Source of the DNA: an uncultured Actinomycetes bacterium
Lineage (GTDB): Bacteria > Actinomycetota > Actinomycetes > Nanopelagicales > Nanopelagicaceae
Length of the DNA stretch: 21,732 bases
Direction of reading: 5' to 3'
NCBI GenBank assembly: GCA_903832395.1
Contig: CAILBF010000129.1
Span: forward strand, 1 to 21,732
Position numbers and translations under genes: made by a program. The notes beneath the pieces were generated by a model, which was not told the DNA's origin, searched no databases, and worked only from the letters and a program-made list of their open reading frames with translations. Positions 1 to 8,859 of the stretch are shown here, in pieces (the stretch's first letter is position 1; each line of letters opens with the position of its first letter).

Positions 1-176
1 CACCCGGCGCAGTTCTATTCACAATGATTGCTTTCACCGTTCTTTACGGAATCTTGGCTTTCATTGAAGTTGGCTTAACCCTGCGCGTTATCAAAATGGG
101 TCCAGCCGATGAAATTGATTATGCAGACCCTGCCTTGGGTGGCTCTGCCGACAAACCACTAGTGATGTCCTACTAA
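1..176 (+). CDS. cydA: Cytochrome bd ubiquinol oxidase subunit I, C-terminal end (partial)
   Basis: This is the last 57 codons of a gene that begins before the window. It is read in the frame whose codons start at position 3 and ends in TAA at 174-176. The translation begins with a hydrophobic stretch that looks like a final membrane helix (VLFTMIAFTVLYGILAFIEV), then a short polar tail ending in VMSY. CydA is the haem-bearing, quinol-oxidising subunit of the bd-type terminal oxidase in the cytoplasmic membrane. The haem ligands and Q-loop lie outside the window, so the call rests on this tail and on cydB following 15 bases later. An operon with cydB, cydD and cydC is very likely. Confidence 0.88.
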   Translation, partial: PGAVLFTMIAFTVLYGILAFIEVGLTLRVIKMGPADEIDYADPALGGSADKPLVMSY

Positions 177-177
177 G

Positions 178-185
178 AAAGGAGC
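178..185 (+). promoter_or_regulatory. Ribosome binding site that sets the cydB start
   Basis: AAAGGAG at 178-184 is a strong Shine-Dalgarno match. It lies 7 bases before the ATG at 192 but only 1 base before the ATG at 186, so 192 is the better cydB start. Confidence 0.7.
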
Positions 186-191
186 ATGAAC

Positions 192-1250
192 ATGACATTT
201 CAAACAGTGTGGTTCCTACTCATCGCAGTTCTTTGGGTCGGATATTTTATTCTCGAAGGTTTTGATTTTGGCGTTGGAATGCTTCTTCGCTTTGTCTCTA
301 GAAACGAGGCCGATCGACGTGCAGTACTGACAACGCTGGGACCTGTCTGGGATGGTAACGAGGTATGGCTACTTGTTGCTGGAGGTGCAACTTTTGCAGC
401 TTTCCCAGAATGGTATGCAACGCTCTTTAGCGGCTTTTATCTTCCGCTCTTCCTCATACTGGTCTCTCTAATTGTGCGCGGTGTTTCATTTGAATATCGC
501 TCGAAATACGGCAAAGCACAATGGCGCCAACGCTGGGATATTGCGATTCTAATAAGCAGCACTGTTCCGGCATTGCTGTGGGGAGTTGCCTTTGCAAACA
601 TCGTCAGAGGCGTTCCTATTGAAAAAGCAGCTAGTGGTTCTTTGGAGTATGTAGGCGGATTCTTTAACCTGCTCAATCCATATGCACTCCTTGGGGGAGT
701 GGTCACGCTCACCGTATTTTTAACCCACGGCGCAGTGTTCCTCTCACTCAAGACAACAGGTGAAATCCGCGAGCGTTCGCGTTCAATTGCTAAGGTCTCA
801 GGATTAGTTGCCGCAGTCGCAGCTGTTGCTTTCTTAACTTGGACCAATCTCATGTTACCTGAAATTAATTCTCGGGTCCTTGCGCTCTCAGTTCTAGTTG
901 CCCTTCTGTGGGTCGCTGGAATGGCAGCCAATCTCGTTGGTCGCGAAGGCTGGGCGTTTATTTTCTCCGCCGCAGCAATTGCCGCCTTCGTTTCCACCTT
1001 GTTCTATGCGCTATATCCACGCGTAATGCCATCGTCATTGGGAGCACAGTTTGATCTCACAATCACGAATGCATCAAGTACCGATTACACATTGAAAGTT
1101 ATGACATATGTGGCCGTTGTAATGACGCCGCTGATCCTGATTTATCAAGGTTGGACTTACTGGGTTTTCCGCAAGCGCATCAGTGCTTCGCAGATTAGCA
1201 ATCCAGAACATGGCGTTCTCGACGCAGCAAGCTATATCCTGCATAAGTGA
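192..1250 (+). CDS. cydB: Cytochrome bd ubiquinol oxidase subunit II
   Basis: CydB is the second membrane subunit of the bd oxidase, which transfers electrons from quinol to oxygen with high affinity and releases protons outside. The protein has 352 residues if the ATG at 192 is used; an in-frame ATG at 186 adds two residues but is too close to the ribosome binding site. Family hallmarks are GFDFG at residues 23-27 and PVWDGNEVWL at 51-60, giving the conserved aspartates D25 and D54. Eight or nine hydrophobic segments follow, as usual for CydB. Length is normal (about 340-380). The TGA stop overlaps the GTG start of cydD by four bases, indicating translational coupling with the assembly exporter. 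Confidence 0.95.
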   Translation: MTFQTVWFLLIAVLWVGYFILEGFDFGVGMLLRFVSRNEADRRAVLTTLGPVWDGNEVWLLVAGGATFAAFPEWYATLFSGFYLPLFLILVSLIVRGVSFEYRSKYGKAQWRQRWDIAILISSTVPALLWGVAFANIVRGVPIEKAASGSLEYVGGFFNLLNPYALLGGVVTLTVFLTHGAVFLSLKTTGEIRERSRSIAKVSGLVAAVAAVAFLTWTNLMLPEINSRVLALSVLVALLWVAGMAANLVGREGWAFIFSAAAIAAFVSTLFYALYPRVMPSSLGAQFDLTITNASSTDYTLKVMTYVAVVMTPLILIYQGWTYWVFRKRISASQISNPEHGVLDAASYILHK

Positions 1251-2866
1251 AATTAGCAGATATGCGGCTACTGCTCTCTCGGAGTGGTAGCCGCAGGCTT
1301 TTCTTTCTCTCAATTGCCGCGGCCATTATCTGGTCAGCGACAATTGTTATAAGCGCCCTTGTTTTATCTTCAATCATCGTTGGAATTATCAACAAATCTC
1401 AAGGCGCCTCAACACTCCTCATCTATTTAGCGGGCGCTTGGTTTTTCCGTGCTCTATTTCAAGCTCGATTTGAATACTGGTGCAGCCTTACGGCAAGTCG
1501 TATTAAGCGAGAGATTCGCAGTGAGATCACTTCTTCACTGGATACATTTAGCAATATTTCACCATCGACGCTAAGCACCTTGCTGGTTAAGGGTTTGAAC
1601 TCGCTGGATATCTATCTGGGCCGATTTGTTCCCCAGCTCTTCTTCGCTTCAATTACTCCCGCAGTTGTTATCGCGACAATTCTCTTCCTAGATCCACTCT
1701 CTGGTGTAATTGCGATTCTGACTTTGCCGCTGATTCCAGTGTTTGGTGCGCTGATAGGCCGATACACCGCCGACTCAGTAGCTAAGAGATGGCAGACTTT
1801 GGGTTCGCTCTCTCATTACTTTGAGGATTCACTTCGTGGCTTTGTAACCTTAAAGATCTTTTCTCGTCATAAGAGTCAACCACAACGCATCGCCGAAATG
1901 GGCGATCGCTACACCGAAGAGACAATGAAGGTTTTGCGAATCTCATTTCTTTCAGCCCTTGCCCTCGAACTCTGTGCAACCATCTCTGTAGCACTCATTG
2001 CCGTGTCGATTGGTCTGCGATTAGTAGATGGTGCGATCGGATTTCGATCAGCTCTTGCAGTTTTGATCTTGGCGCCGGAGGTTTACTTTCCGCTGCGTAA
2101 TGCCGCGTCGCTATTTCACGCATCTGCCGATGGCAGCGAGGCATTTGCTCGACTTGCCCAGTTGCAATCCCACCGCACTGTGTCGATAGTTGATGAGCCA
2201 TATGATTTTTCTAGAGTTTCGACGCTGCACTGGAGTGACTGGTCGCTCACAATTCCTGGTCGAATCGATACTGCAATCCGCGGCGAGGTTTTGCATAGTG
2301 GAGATATTTTCTTCATAGTTGGGGAATCGGGCATTGGTAAAAGTACATTTGCACTCAATCTTCTGGGAGTTAACAACCAAGTGACATTGGTTGCAGGTGG
2401 GGTGGAAGTTACTGCCGAGCGGCGAAAATCTTGGTTTAAGAGCGTTGGCTGGGTTCCTCAGAATCCGCAGTTAGGAACCGGCGGGGTCGGCCATCAATTC
2501 ACACTCGTTGACGCAACGTTGAGTGATGGGGAAATTACCGAACTTCTCAAACGTTGCGGCTTAGAGGTTGCTGATCTACCCGCAGGTTTATCCACGGCAA
2601 TTGGAGCATCTGGTGAGAGCGGAAGTGCCGCATCCGGGGGACAGATTCGAAAGATTGCTCTTGCGCGCGCCATTGCTGCTAAACCGCGTGTCCTAATCGC
2701 CGATGAACCGACTGCCGATTTAGATCATGTAAGTGGGGAAGCGGTTATGAAAGCACTTCGAGATTATGCAGCTAGCGGTGCAATCGTCATTTGTATTACG
2801 CATGATCGCAGTGTTCTAGGTAGCGATGATGAAGTTGCAGTTTTTTCTAAGGTGCTCACTCAATGA
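1247..2866 (+). CDS. cydD: ABC exporter subunit CydD (bd oxidase assembly)
   Basis: CydD pairs with CydC to form a heterodimeric ABC exporter of the inner membrane. In E. coli it handles cysteine/glutathione and haem and is required to assemble cytochrome bd. The 539 residues have an N-terminal membrane domain (about 20-300, with helices near 18-48, 131-172 and 232-260) and a C-terminal ATPase domain. Visible motifs are Walker A GESGIGKST (359-367), Q-loop Q405 in WVPQNP, signature ASGGQ (462-466), Walker B VLIADEP (482-488), D-loop ADLD (490-493) and switch His519 in ITHD. The signature carries A in place of the usual L. The start is GTG, overlapping the cydB stop as GTGA. In some actinobacteria CydD and CydC are fused; here they are separate genes. 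Confidence 0.93.
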   Translation: MKLADMRLLLSRSGSRRLFFLSIAAAIIWSATIVISALVLSSIIVGIINKSQGASTLLIYLAGAWFFRALFQARFEYWCSLTASRIKREIRSEITSSLDTFSNISPSTLSTLLVKGLNSLDIYLGRFVPQLFFASITPAVVIATILFLDPLSGVIAILTLPLIPVFGALIGRYTADSVAKRWQTLGSLSHYFEDSLRGFVTLKIFSRHKSQPQRIAEMGDRYTEETMKVLRISFLSALALELCATISVALIAVSIGLRLVDGAIGFRSALAVLILAPEVYFPLRNAASLFHASADGSEAFARLAQLQSHRTVSIVDEPYDFSRVSTLHWSDWSLTIPGRIDTAIRGEVLHSGDIFFIVGESGIGKSTFALNLLGVNNQVTLVAGGVEVTAERRKSWFKSVGWVPQNPQLGTGGVGHQFTLVDATLSDGEITELLKRCGLEVADLPAGLSTAIGASGESGSAASGGQIRKIALARAIAAKPRVLIADEPTADLDHVSGEAVMKALRDYAASGAIVICITHDRSVLGSDDEVAVFSKVLTQ

Positions 2867-4422
2867 TGTTCCTTGCATACCTACTTGGCGCTTTTGCATT
2901 CATCGGGGGAATTGGTCTGACGATTTCAAGTGCGTGGCTAATCACCATGGCATCGATGCAGCCGCCGATTTTAACGTTGAGTGTTGCAATCGTTCTGGTT
3001 CGTTTCTTCGGAATCTTTAGATCAGCTGCCAGATACTGCGAGCGGCTCATTAGTCATAAGGCCGTCTTTAGTCGATTGACTACATTGCGAGTAGGGATCT
3101 ACAAAAAGTTAAGTCAGAGTTCGATTGCACTTGCCCATACTTTTAATAGCGGTACTGCCGTCAAAAGTCTCGTTGATGATGTCGAACGTGCCCAAGAGTA
3201 CCAACTACGTATAAAACTGCCACAGTCTTCGGCCGTTATTTCATTGGTTGCGGGAGCCCTTTTGGCTTATTGGGTTCGCCCCGAGAGTTTGATATTTACG
3301 CTGCCAGTGTGTGCGCTTCTACTCGCCGCTTTCCCCGCATTGATTAAACGTGGAAGCGAGCCAATTGCGCGAAGTATCGAAAAAACTGAAAACTCATATA
3401 CCCAACTGCTCGAAGGTTCAATTCATGGCCTGACTGAGGCGGCAATCTACGGATACTTAGATGAAAATGTGAAGCACGCAAATGCGGTAGAGCTAGAGAT
3501 TAATATGATGGAAGGGCAGTTGCTGCGCCAGAGTTGGGGATTCGCAACGATTACTAACTCGCTCATAGCGTTCTGCGTTGTTGGTTTCACCTGGCTGGCA
3601 ATGACACTCACCCAATCGAGGGCAGTCCCAGCAGTTCAAGTCACGATGCTTATCTTTATTCCACTTGTTATCTTTGAGGCGATTACCGCGTGGTATCCCA
3701 ACCTATTTACCGCCGGCAAACTTCTTATGTCGCAGCATTCTGTCGATACTTTAATGAGTGCACCCACGGATCAAAAGTTAGGAGCGCATTTAGACACCGC
3801 TATTACAGAGATTGTTGCCGAAAATATGACGGTGTCATGGGATCGGGAGTTTATGTCGCCAACATCCTTTGACGTGAAGAGCGGCGAGCTATTAGTTATT
3901 CGTGGTCGAAGTGGCAGTGGAAAGTCGACTCTAGTGATGGGCTTACTTGGACTCTTGCCATATAAGGGTGGGTTAACATTTGATGGGCAAGCCGCAGATA
4001 GTTTTAGTGATCTGGCAGGTCGAGTTGTGGGCACAGTTCAGCACTCTCATATCTTTAACACGACGCTTCGTGAAAATTTAAAGATTGCTAACCAAGTTGC
4101 TACAGATGCAGAGATAGTCGAAGTTCTTGCGCTTGTTGAGCTTAATCAACTTGTCAGCGAACTACCCCATGGGCTTGACACCATAATCGGGGATTTTGGA
4201 CGTGTCATATCAGGTGGTGAGGCAAAACGTTTGGCAGTTGCTCGAGTTTTGTTGGCAAAGGCAGATGTGTATGTCTTTGATGAACCTACCGAACACTTAG
4301 ACGAAGAATTAGCCCAGCGCATTGAGGTTCGAATTACGACGCGCCTTGCTCACAAGATAGCCATCGTCGTTACCCACGGTGGATGGGAAAAGTGCGATAA
4401 AACTCTGACAATGGCGCGCTAA
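2863..4422 (+). CDS. cydC: ABC exporter subunit CydC (bd oxidase assembly)
   Basis: This is the second half of the CydDC exporter. The 519 residues begin with a membrane domain starting almost at the N-terminus (helices near 3-30, 36-52, 122-160, 228-275), then an ATPase domain with Walker A GRSGSGKST (348-356), Q-loop Q393, signature ISGGE (449-453), Walker B VFDEP (471-475) and switch His505 in VVTHGG. The early GGIGLTISSAWLITMAS stretch is typical of CydC. The start overlaps the cydD stop as ATGATG at 2863; a second ATG at 2866 could equally be used. The membrane domain places it as CydC and not a generic lipid flippase, and the operon position supports this. Confidence 0.92.
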   Translation: MMFLAYLLGAFAFIGGIGLTISSAWLITMASMQPPILTLSVAIVLVRFFGIFRSAARYCERLISHKAVFSRLTTLRVGIYKKLSQSSIALAHTFNSGTAVKSLVDDVERAQEYQLRIKLPQSSAVISLVAGALLAYWVRPESLIFTLPVCALLLAAFPALIKRGSEPIARSIEKTENSYTQLLEGSIHGLTEAAIYGYLDENVKHANAVELEINMMEGQLLRQSWGFATITNSLIAFCVVGFTWLAMTLTQSRAVPAVQVTMLIFIPLVIFEAITAWYPNLFTAGKLLMSQHSVDTLMSAPTDQKLGAHLDTAITEIVAENMTVSWDREFMSPTSFDVKSGELLVIRGRSGSGKSTLVMGLLGLLPYKGGLTFDGQAADSFSDLAGRVVGTVQHSHIFNTTLRENLKIANQVATDAEIVEVLALVELNQLVSELPHGLDTIIGDFGRVISGGEAKRLAVARVLLAKADVYVFDEPTEHLDEELAQRIEVRITTRLAHKIAIVVTHGGWEKCDKTLTMAR

Positions 4423-4461
4423 GAGCGAGCAAAGCCGGTTCGAGCGCGAGAGAATGCGCGT

Positions 4462-6633
4462 GTGGCAAACCTTGAGAGCAAGCTTTCCGATGTTGTGGGT
4501 GATCGCACCTCAAAAGTCCTTGCCGATGCCTTTGGGATAAAAAGCGTTGGCGATTTAATGCGCCATTATCCCCGTCGATACATGGTTCGTGGTGAGCTCT
4601 CAGATATCGCCGAACTCAAAGAGGGCGACGAGGTTACGATTTTGGCCGAAGTGTTCAGTTCAACCACCAGGCCAATCCGGGGACGCAAGGGAAGTATTTT
4701 GGAGGTCATTGTCACTGATGGCAGCGCGAAACTCTCACTTACATTTTTCAATCAAGCCTGGCGCGAAAAAGAGTTAAAGGTCGGAACGCAGGGTTTATTC
4801 GCGGGCAAAGTCGGGATTTTTAATAACAAGAAGCAGTTATCGCACCCGGATTATCAGATGATTGCCGATGGCGCCGACGTCGATAATGCTGCACAAAACT
4901 TTGCGGGAAAGTATCTCCCGGTATATCCGGCGACGGGCAAAATGCCCTCCTGGAAGATTTCACAGTGCGTAGATATGGCAATTGCATCCCTTGATGAGAT
5001 TAAGGATTACCTACCCGAAGAGGTTCGAAGTGCTCACGATTATCCAACGTTGCAGGCGGCGCTGGTTCAACTTCACACACCGGCAGATTTAGATCACGCC
5101 GATGCTGCACGCGAGCGACTTACTTTTGATGAGGCATTTTTATTGCAACTCATGTTACTCATGCGACGAAACGAATTGAAAAAACTCAATACTATTTCAC
5201 GAAAAGTAATTGCAGGAGGCTTGTTAGAGGCCTTTGATGCAACGCTGCCTTTTGAATTAACGGGTGGACAGAGAGAAGTAACTAAAGAGATTGAGGAAGA
5301 TTTAGCGCAAGCCCATCCGATGCATCGATTATTGCAAGGTGAAGTTGGTTCCGGAAAAACGGTCGTAGCGTTGCGCGCAATGCTGGCCGTGGTCGATAGC
5401 GGGGGACAGGCAGCGCTGCTTGCACCAACAGAGGTTTTAGCCGCGCAGCATGTGCGCACCTTTGAAAAACTCTTAGGTCCACTTGCTCACGGCGGAAAGT
5501 TAGGTAGTTCCGATAGAGCAACGCAGTTAACGCTTATTACTGGATCTCAAAGTGCACCTGCCCGCAAAGAGGCACTCGCACTTGCTGCAACTGGCGGGGC
5601 TGGAATTATTATTGGAACTCACGCACTTCTCGGAGAAAAGGTTGAGTTTGCAGATTTGGGTTTAATTGTCGTTGATGAGCAGCATCGATTCGGCGTCGAA
5701 CAACGCGATGCCCTCAAAGTAAAAGCCCAAAAGCCCCCACATCTATTGGTTATGACCGCTACACCGATACCTCGAACAGTTGCCATGACGGTCTTCGGCG
5801 ATTTGGATGTTTCAACTTTGCGTGAACTGCCGTTGGGCCGGCAACCAATTACTACCCATGTGATTTCAGTTCTTGAAAAACCCGCTTTCTTAGAACGGGC
5901 ATGGGCTCGAATTCGCGAGGAAGTTGCCGCCGGACATCAGGCCTACGTTGTCGCGCCACGCATCGAGGCTGGCAACGATGAGAGCGCCGATATTGATTTT
6001 CTCTTTGGCCAGGAATCACCCGACATAGCCTCGGTAACTGAGTTAGCACCGCGCCTTGCCAGCGGTGCGCTAGCTGGTTTACGCGTGGCCGATTTACACG
6101 GTCGCCAGAGTAGTGAATTAAAAGATTCAACGATGCGTGCCTTTGCCGCAGGTGAGATCGACGTCCTTGTTTCAACTACGGTCATTGAAGTTGGTGTCGA
6201 TGTTGCCAATGCAACGGTGATGGTGATTATGGATGCTGATCGATTCGGCGTCTCTCAACTTCACCAGTTACGTGGTCGCGTTGGTCGCGGCACGTCACCA
6301 GGTTTATGTTTATTGGTAACGAGTGCTGCAGTAGAGACCCCGGCACGAGCTCGGCTCGATGCCGTTGCCGCCACACTTGATGGCTTTGAACTCTCACGTA
6401 TCGACCTCGAACAACGGCGCGAAGGCGATGTGTTGGGTGCAAAGCAATCCGGCACGCAGTCACACCTTCGTCTCTTGAGGGTTTTGCGAGATGAGGCTTT
6501 GATTGAAAATGCACGGGCCGATGCCGAAGGAGTTCTTGCAGCATCGCCGGATTTAACAAGTTATCCTTCCCTTAGCGCAGAGGTCGCGTTACTGGCCAAA
6601 GATGCAGCCATTGATTATTTAGATAAGGGTTGA
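4462..6633 (+). CDS. recG: ATP-dependent DNA helicase RecG
   Basis: RecG is a superfamily 2 translocase that reverses stalled replication forks and processes branched DNA and R-loops in the cytoplasm. The 723 residues show a wedge/OB-fold region (about 40-140) followed by the helicase core: Walker A GEVGSGKT (293-300), APTEVLAAQH (321-330, motif Ia), DEQHRFG (405-411, motif II), MTATPIPRT (431-439, motif III), STTVIEVGVDV (571-581, motif V) and QLHQLRGRVGRG (599-610, motif VI). The C-terminal region around 640-680 resembles the RecG TRG element. Length matches actinobacterial RecG. The GTG start has only a weak GAGAGA upstream; no better in-frame start is seen. It lies 39 bases after cydC and overlaps or abuts rsmD. 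Confidence 0.96.
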   Translation: MANLESKLSDVVGDRTSKVLADAFGIKSVGDLMRHYPRRYMVRGELSDIAELKEGDEVTILAEVFSSTTRPIRGRKGSILEVIVTDGSAKLSLTFFNQAWREKELKVGTQGLFAGKVGIFNNKKQLSHPDYQMIADGADVDNAAQNFAGKYLPVYPATGKMPSWKISQCVDMAIASLDEIKDYLPEEVRSAHDYPTLQAALVQLHTPADLDHADAARERLTFDEAFLLQLMLLMRRNELKKLNTISRKVIAGGLLEAFDATLPFELTGGQREVTKEIEEDLAQAHPMHRLLQGEVGSGKTVVALRAMLAVVDSGGQAALLAPTEVLAAQHVRTFEKLLGPLAHGGKLGSSDRATQLTLITGSQSAPARKEALALAATGGAGIIIGTHALLGEKVEFADLGLIVVDEQHRFGVEQRDALKVKAQKPPHLLVMTATPIPRTVAMTVFGDLDVSTLRELPLGRQPITTHVISVLEKPAFLERAWARIREEVAAGHQAYVVAPRIEAGNDESADIDFLFGQESPDIASVTELAPRLASGALAGLRVADLHGRQSSELKDSTMRAFAAGEIDVLVSTTVIEVGVDVANATVMVIMDADRFGVSQLHQLRGRVGRGTSPGLCLLVTSAAVETPARARLDAVAATLDGFELSRIDLEQRREGDVLGAKQSGTQSHLRLLRVLRDEALIENARADAEGVLAASPDLTSYPSLSAEVALLAKDAAIDYLDKG

Positions 6634-6635
6634 TC

Positions 6636-7205
6636 GTGAGAATTATTGCCGGCGTAGCTAAGGGACGAACCCTCGGAACAGTTGCAGGAGCGACTCGTCC
6701 AACATCTGATCGCGCGAGAGAGGGATTATTTTCTTCGTTGACCTCTGAATTTGGCGATTTCCTTGGACTCAATGTTTTAGATTTATTTGGCGGCTCAGGT
6801 GCGATTGGCCTTGAAGCCCTTTCTCGTGGAGCATCAATTGTTCATGTCATTGAGCGCGATCCAGATGCGCAGAAGACAATTGAAAATAATTATGAATTGG
6901 TTAAAAAGAATCAACCCGTGGGTAAATTCCATCTCTATGCAATGTCGGCTCAACGATTTGTAAGCGACCCGGCAAAAGAGAAATATCACATTGTCTACAT
7001 TGATCCTCCATTTGATTTCATTGATGGCGAAGTTGAGGAAATAATCAGCAAATTGAGGCTCGGGGAGTTTCTAAAAGACGATGCTTTGATAGCAGTTGAG
7101 CGCACCGCCAAAGGTTCAAAATTTAGCTGGCCAGAAGGCTTCACTCCCGCCAGGGAGAGAAAGTACGGCGCAGTCAGTATCTTCTACGGCAATTACGCGC
7201 TTTAA
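6636..7205 (+). CDS. rsmD: 16S rRNA (guanine(966)-N(2))-methyltransferase RsmD
   Basis: RsmD transfers a methyl group from S-adenosylmethionine to G966 (E. coli numbering) of 16S rRNA during 30S assembly. I chose the GTG at 6636, giving 189 residues beginning MRIIAG, the usual family start. AAGGG at 6625-6629 lies 6 bases upstream; the TTG at 6630 would add two residues. Features are RPTSDRAREGLFSSL (21-35, family motif), the SAM-binding LDLFGGSGAIGLEALSRGA (48-66), an acidic E73 after the second strand, and the catalytic DPPF at 123-126. Length is normal (about 185-200). It starts 2 bases after the recG stop. Confidence 0.94.
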   Translation: MRIIAGVAKGRTLGTVAGATRPTSDRAREGLFSSLTSEFGDFLGLNVLDLFGGSGAIGLEALSRGASIVHVIERDPDAQKTIENNYELVKKNQPVGKFHLYAMSAQRFVSDPAKEKYHIVYIDPPFDFIDGEVEEIISKLRLGEFLKDDALIAVERTAKGSKFSWPEGFTPARERKYGAVSIFYGNYAL

Positions 7206-7244
7206 GAATGGATTACTGCGCCATCTCTTGCTAGCGTTTGAGCC

Positions 7245-7724
7245 ATGAAACGTGCGGTATGTCCTGGCTCCTTTGACCCCATCACATATGGACACTTGGA
7301 CATCATCAAACGCGCCAGTGTCCACTTTGACCAAGTTGTTGTGGCAGTCCTTGAAAATCGTACGAAGTCGAGTCTTTTTACGGTCGCCGAGCGCATCGAA
7401 ATGATTGGCGAAACCGTCGCCGATCTCTCGAACGTCGTCGTTGATTCTTGGAGTGGTCTTTTAGTTGATTATTGCAAAGCTAATTCAATAACAACGATCG
7501 TAAAAGGTCTTCGCGCCGTGACCGATTTTGATTATGAACTGCAAATGGCTCAGTTAAATCTTCAAGCCTCAGGGGTCGAAACGATGCTCATGGCAACTGC
7601 GCCCGCTCACTCATTTCTTTCATCATCAATTGTTAAAGAACTCGCACACTATGGGGGAGATGTTTCAGCGATGATTCCTCCAAATGTGAATGCAGCAATC
7701 AAACTTCGAGCAGGCGGGAAATAA
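7245..7724 (+). CDS. coaD: Phosphopantetheine adenylyltransferase
   Basis: CoaD joins AMP from ATP to 4'-phosphopantetheine to make dephospho-CoA, the fourth step of coenzyme A synthesis. The 159 residues contain the nucleotidyltransferase motif TYGH (14-17) after PGSFDP (7-12), the substrate-binding KGLRAVTDFDYE (87-98), and the ISSS-like motif SSSIVKE (126-132). This is the standard length for the hexameric bacterial enzyme. The ATG at 7245 follows the rsmD stop by 39 bases with no clear Shine-Dalgarno sequence. The rsmD-coaD pair is widely conserved in bacteria. The next gene starts 3 bases after the coaD stop, so they are almost certainly co-transcribed. Confidence 0.97.
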   Translation: MKRAVCPGSFDPITYGHLDIIKRASVHFDQVVVAVLENRTKSSLFTVAERIEMIGETVADLSNVVVDSWSGLLVDYCKANSITTIVKGLRAVTDFDYELQMAQLNLQASGVETMLMATAPAHSFLSSSIVKELAHYGGDVSAMIPPNVNAAIKLRAGGK

Positions 7725-7727
7725 TCA

Positions 7728-8210
7728 ATGGATTCAATTGAAAAATTAACTGCAGCCATTACGGTAGTTGAAGAGGCTCGTGGCGTTCCGTTATCTGCCA
7801 GTTGTGTTTTGCATCGAGGAGAGATGCTAGAACTTCTGGAGGAAGTACGCACAGCTTTGCCTCATGATTTGGATTCGGCGCAGAAAGTAATTTCAGCTAG
7901 AGATGCCATTGTTGAAGAGGGTCGCTTAAGCGCCGAACAGATGATTGCAATGGCTCGCGAAGATGTCTCTCGCATGGTTGAACAAACGACTATCGTCCAG
8001 AAAGCTCGCTCTGAAGCGGCAAAGATTCTCGAGGATGCGCGCGAGCAAAGTGCACAGGAGAAGCAAGAAGTTCAGGAATATATTGATGGGCGACTTGCGA
8101 CCCTTGAAGTAATTTTGAATAAGACGCAGGATGCTGTTTCTCGAGGTCGCGAGCGCTTAGCTGGTGCTGGCGATAAAGATGCACTCTCGCGTCTTTCTGA
8201 AATTGATTAA
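7728..8210 (+). CDS. DivIVA/SepIVA-like coiled-coil protein
   Basis: This is a 160-residue soluble protein with no enzyme motif. After a short N-terminal region (about 1-45) it is rich in Glu, Ala, Gln and Arg in heptad-like order (about 48-145), predicting a long coiled coil with runs such as AREDVSRMVEQTTIVQKA. No signal peptide or membrane segment is seen. In actinobacteria a protein of this type commonly lies beside the DUF177-rpmF-rnc genes; the mycobacterial relative (Rv2927c, SepIVA) has a DivIVA-like domain and acts in septation. That identity is inferred from position and composition. A generic label such as 'ATP synthase subunit b-like' would reflect only the coiled coil. It is 3 bases from coaD and 5 bases from the next gene. 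Confidence 0.72.
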   Translation: MDSIEKLTAAITVVEEARGVPLSASCVLHRGEMLELLEEVRTALPHDLDSAQKVISARDAIVEEGRLSAEQMIAMAREDVSRMVEQTTIVQKARSEAAKILEDAREQSAQEKQEVQEYIDGRLATLEVILNKTQDAVSRGRERLAGAGDKDALSRLSEID

Positions 8211-8215
8211 ACTCG

Positions 8216-8791
8216 ATGACCCGTCTTCCCGAGGTATATAAACTCAATACGTACGAACTCCCTCAACGCCCTGGTGAAATGAAAGAGTACGAACTTGATA
8301 TAGAGATTCCGGAAAAAGTAGGCACCGAGCTCATCGCAGTTGTCGCCGGAGATATTATTGAAGTTGATGCGCGCCTTGAATCCGTCGCTGAAGGAATTTT
8401 GCTGAGTGCCGAAATTTTTGCAACAGCGAAAGGCGAATGCACGCGCTGCCTTGATCCAGTTGAAATAGCAATTGAGAAGAGGATCCAAGAACTCTACCTC
8501 TATGAGAAAAAAGCCGAGCGCAGAAAGGGCAAACCCGTAGAAGATGACCTTGAGATTGAAGATGAGTTTTTAATGGAGGGCGATGTGATGGATCTTCAAA
8601 CGCCGATCCGCGATGCCATCGTGCTCTCACTGCCCAATAACCCGCTGTGTCGCGAAGATTGTGAAGGTTTGTGCCCAGATTGTGGCGGCAAATGGGCAGA
8701 ACTACCCGATGATCACGCTCATGAGGCCATTGATGCCAGGTGGGCTGGACTTGCAGGGTTGACTATCGATGAGCCCGATTTCAAGAATTAG
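8216..8791 (+). CDS. yceD: YceD/DUF177 family metal-binding protein
   Basis: The 191-residue protein matches the YceD (DUF177) family, which is found next to rpmF (L32) in most bacteria and is linked to rRNA accumulation; its molecular role is not settled. The N-terminal LPQRPGEMKEYELDIEIP stretch (15-32) fits the actinobacterial form. Six cysteines in two clusters, C75-x2-C78 (CTRC) and C145-x3-C149-x3-C153-x2-C156 (CREDCEGLCPDC), suggest zinc binding. The middle (about 96-125) is very acidic and basic in turn. The ATG at 8216 is 5 bases after the previous stop. The next gene, rpmF, confirms the usual neighbourhood. Confidence 0.9.
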   Translation: MTRLPEVYKLNTYELPQRPGEMKEYELDIEIPEKVGTELIAVVAGDIIEVDARLESVAEGILLSAEIFATAKGECTRCLDPVEIAIEKRIQELYLYEKKAERRKGKPVEDDLEIEDEFLMEGDVMDLQTPIRDAIVLSLPNNPLCREDCEGLCPDCGGKWAELPDDHAHEAIDARWAGLAGLTIDEPDFKN

Positions 8792-8859
8792 GGTTTTTAA
8801 GGGATACTTACGCCCTGCAGCCATCGCTGCGTCAGCAATAAGAAGAAGAGGTTAGAAAA
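8792..8859 (+). other. Gap between yceD and rpmF
   Basis: This is a 68-base gap. It holds a short perfect hairpin, GCAGC-CATC-GCTGC (8817-8830), and the rpmF ribosome binding site AGAGG at 8847-8851, 8 bases before the GTG. A T-run at 8794-8798 directly follows the yceD stop, but the stem before it is weak. I see no convincing promoter. Confidence 0.5.

Noticed and set aside
437..997. 186-codon open frame on the - strand across cydB
   Set aside because: It lies wholly inside cydB, has no ribosome binding site, and its translation is a low-quality Arg/Thr/Ala-rich sequence typical of the antisense of a membrane protein gene.
2840..2846. TTTTTT near the end of cydD as a terminator
   Set aside because: The preceding ATCGC/GCGAT pairing is weak and is not adjacent to the T-run; cydC is translationally coupled directly after it.
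4415..4448. CGCGCT/AGCGCG inverted repeat spanning the cydC stop and the recG leader
   Set aside because: Only 6 pairs around a 22-base loop and no T-run; not distinguishable from chance.
8775..8798. Possible terminator at the yceD stop (CCC/GGG then TTTTT)
   Set aside because: The stem has only three G-C pairs plus wobble and A-T pairs around a 14-base loop, too weak to call, although the T-run is real.
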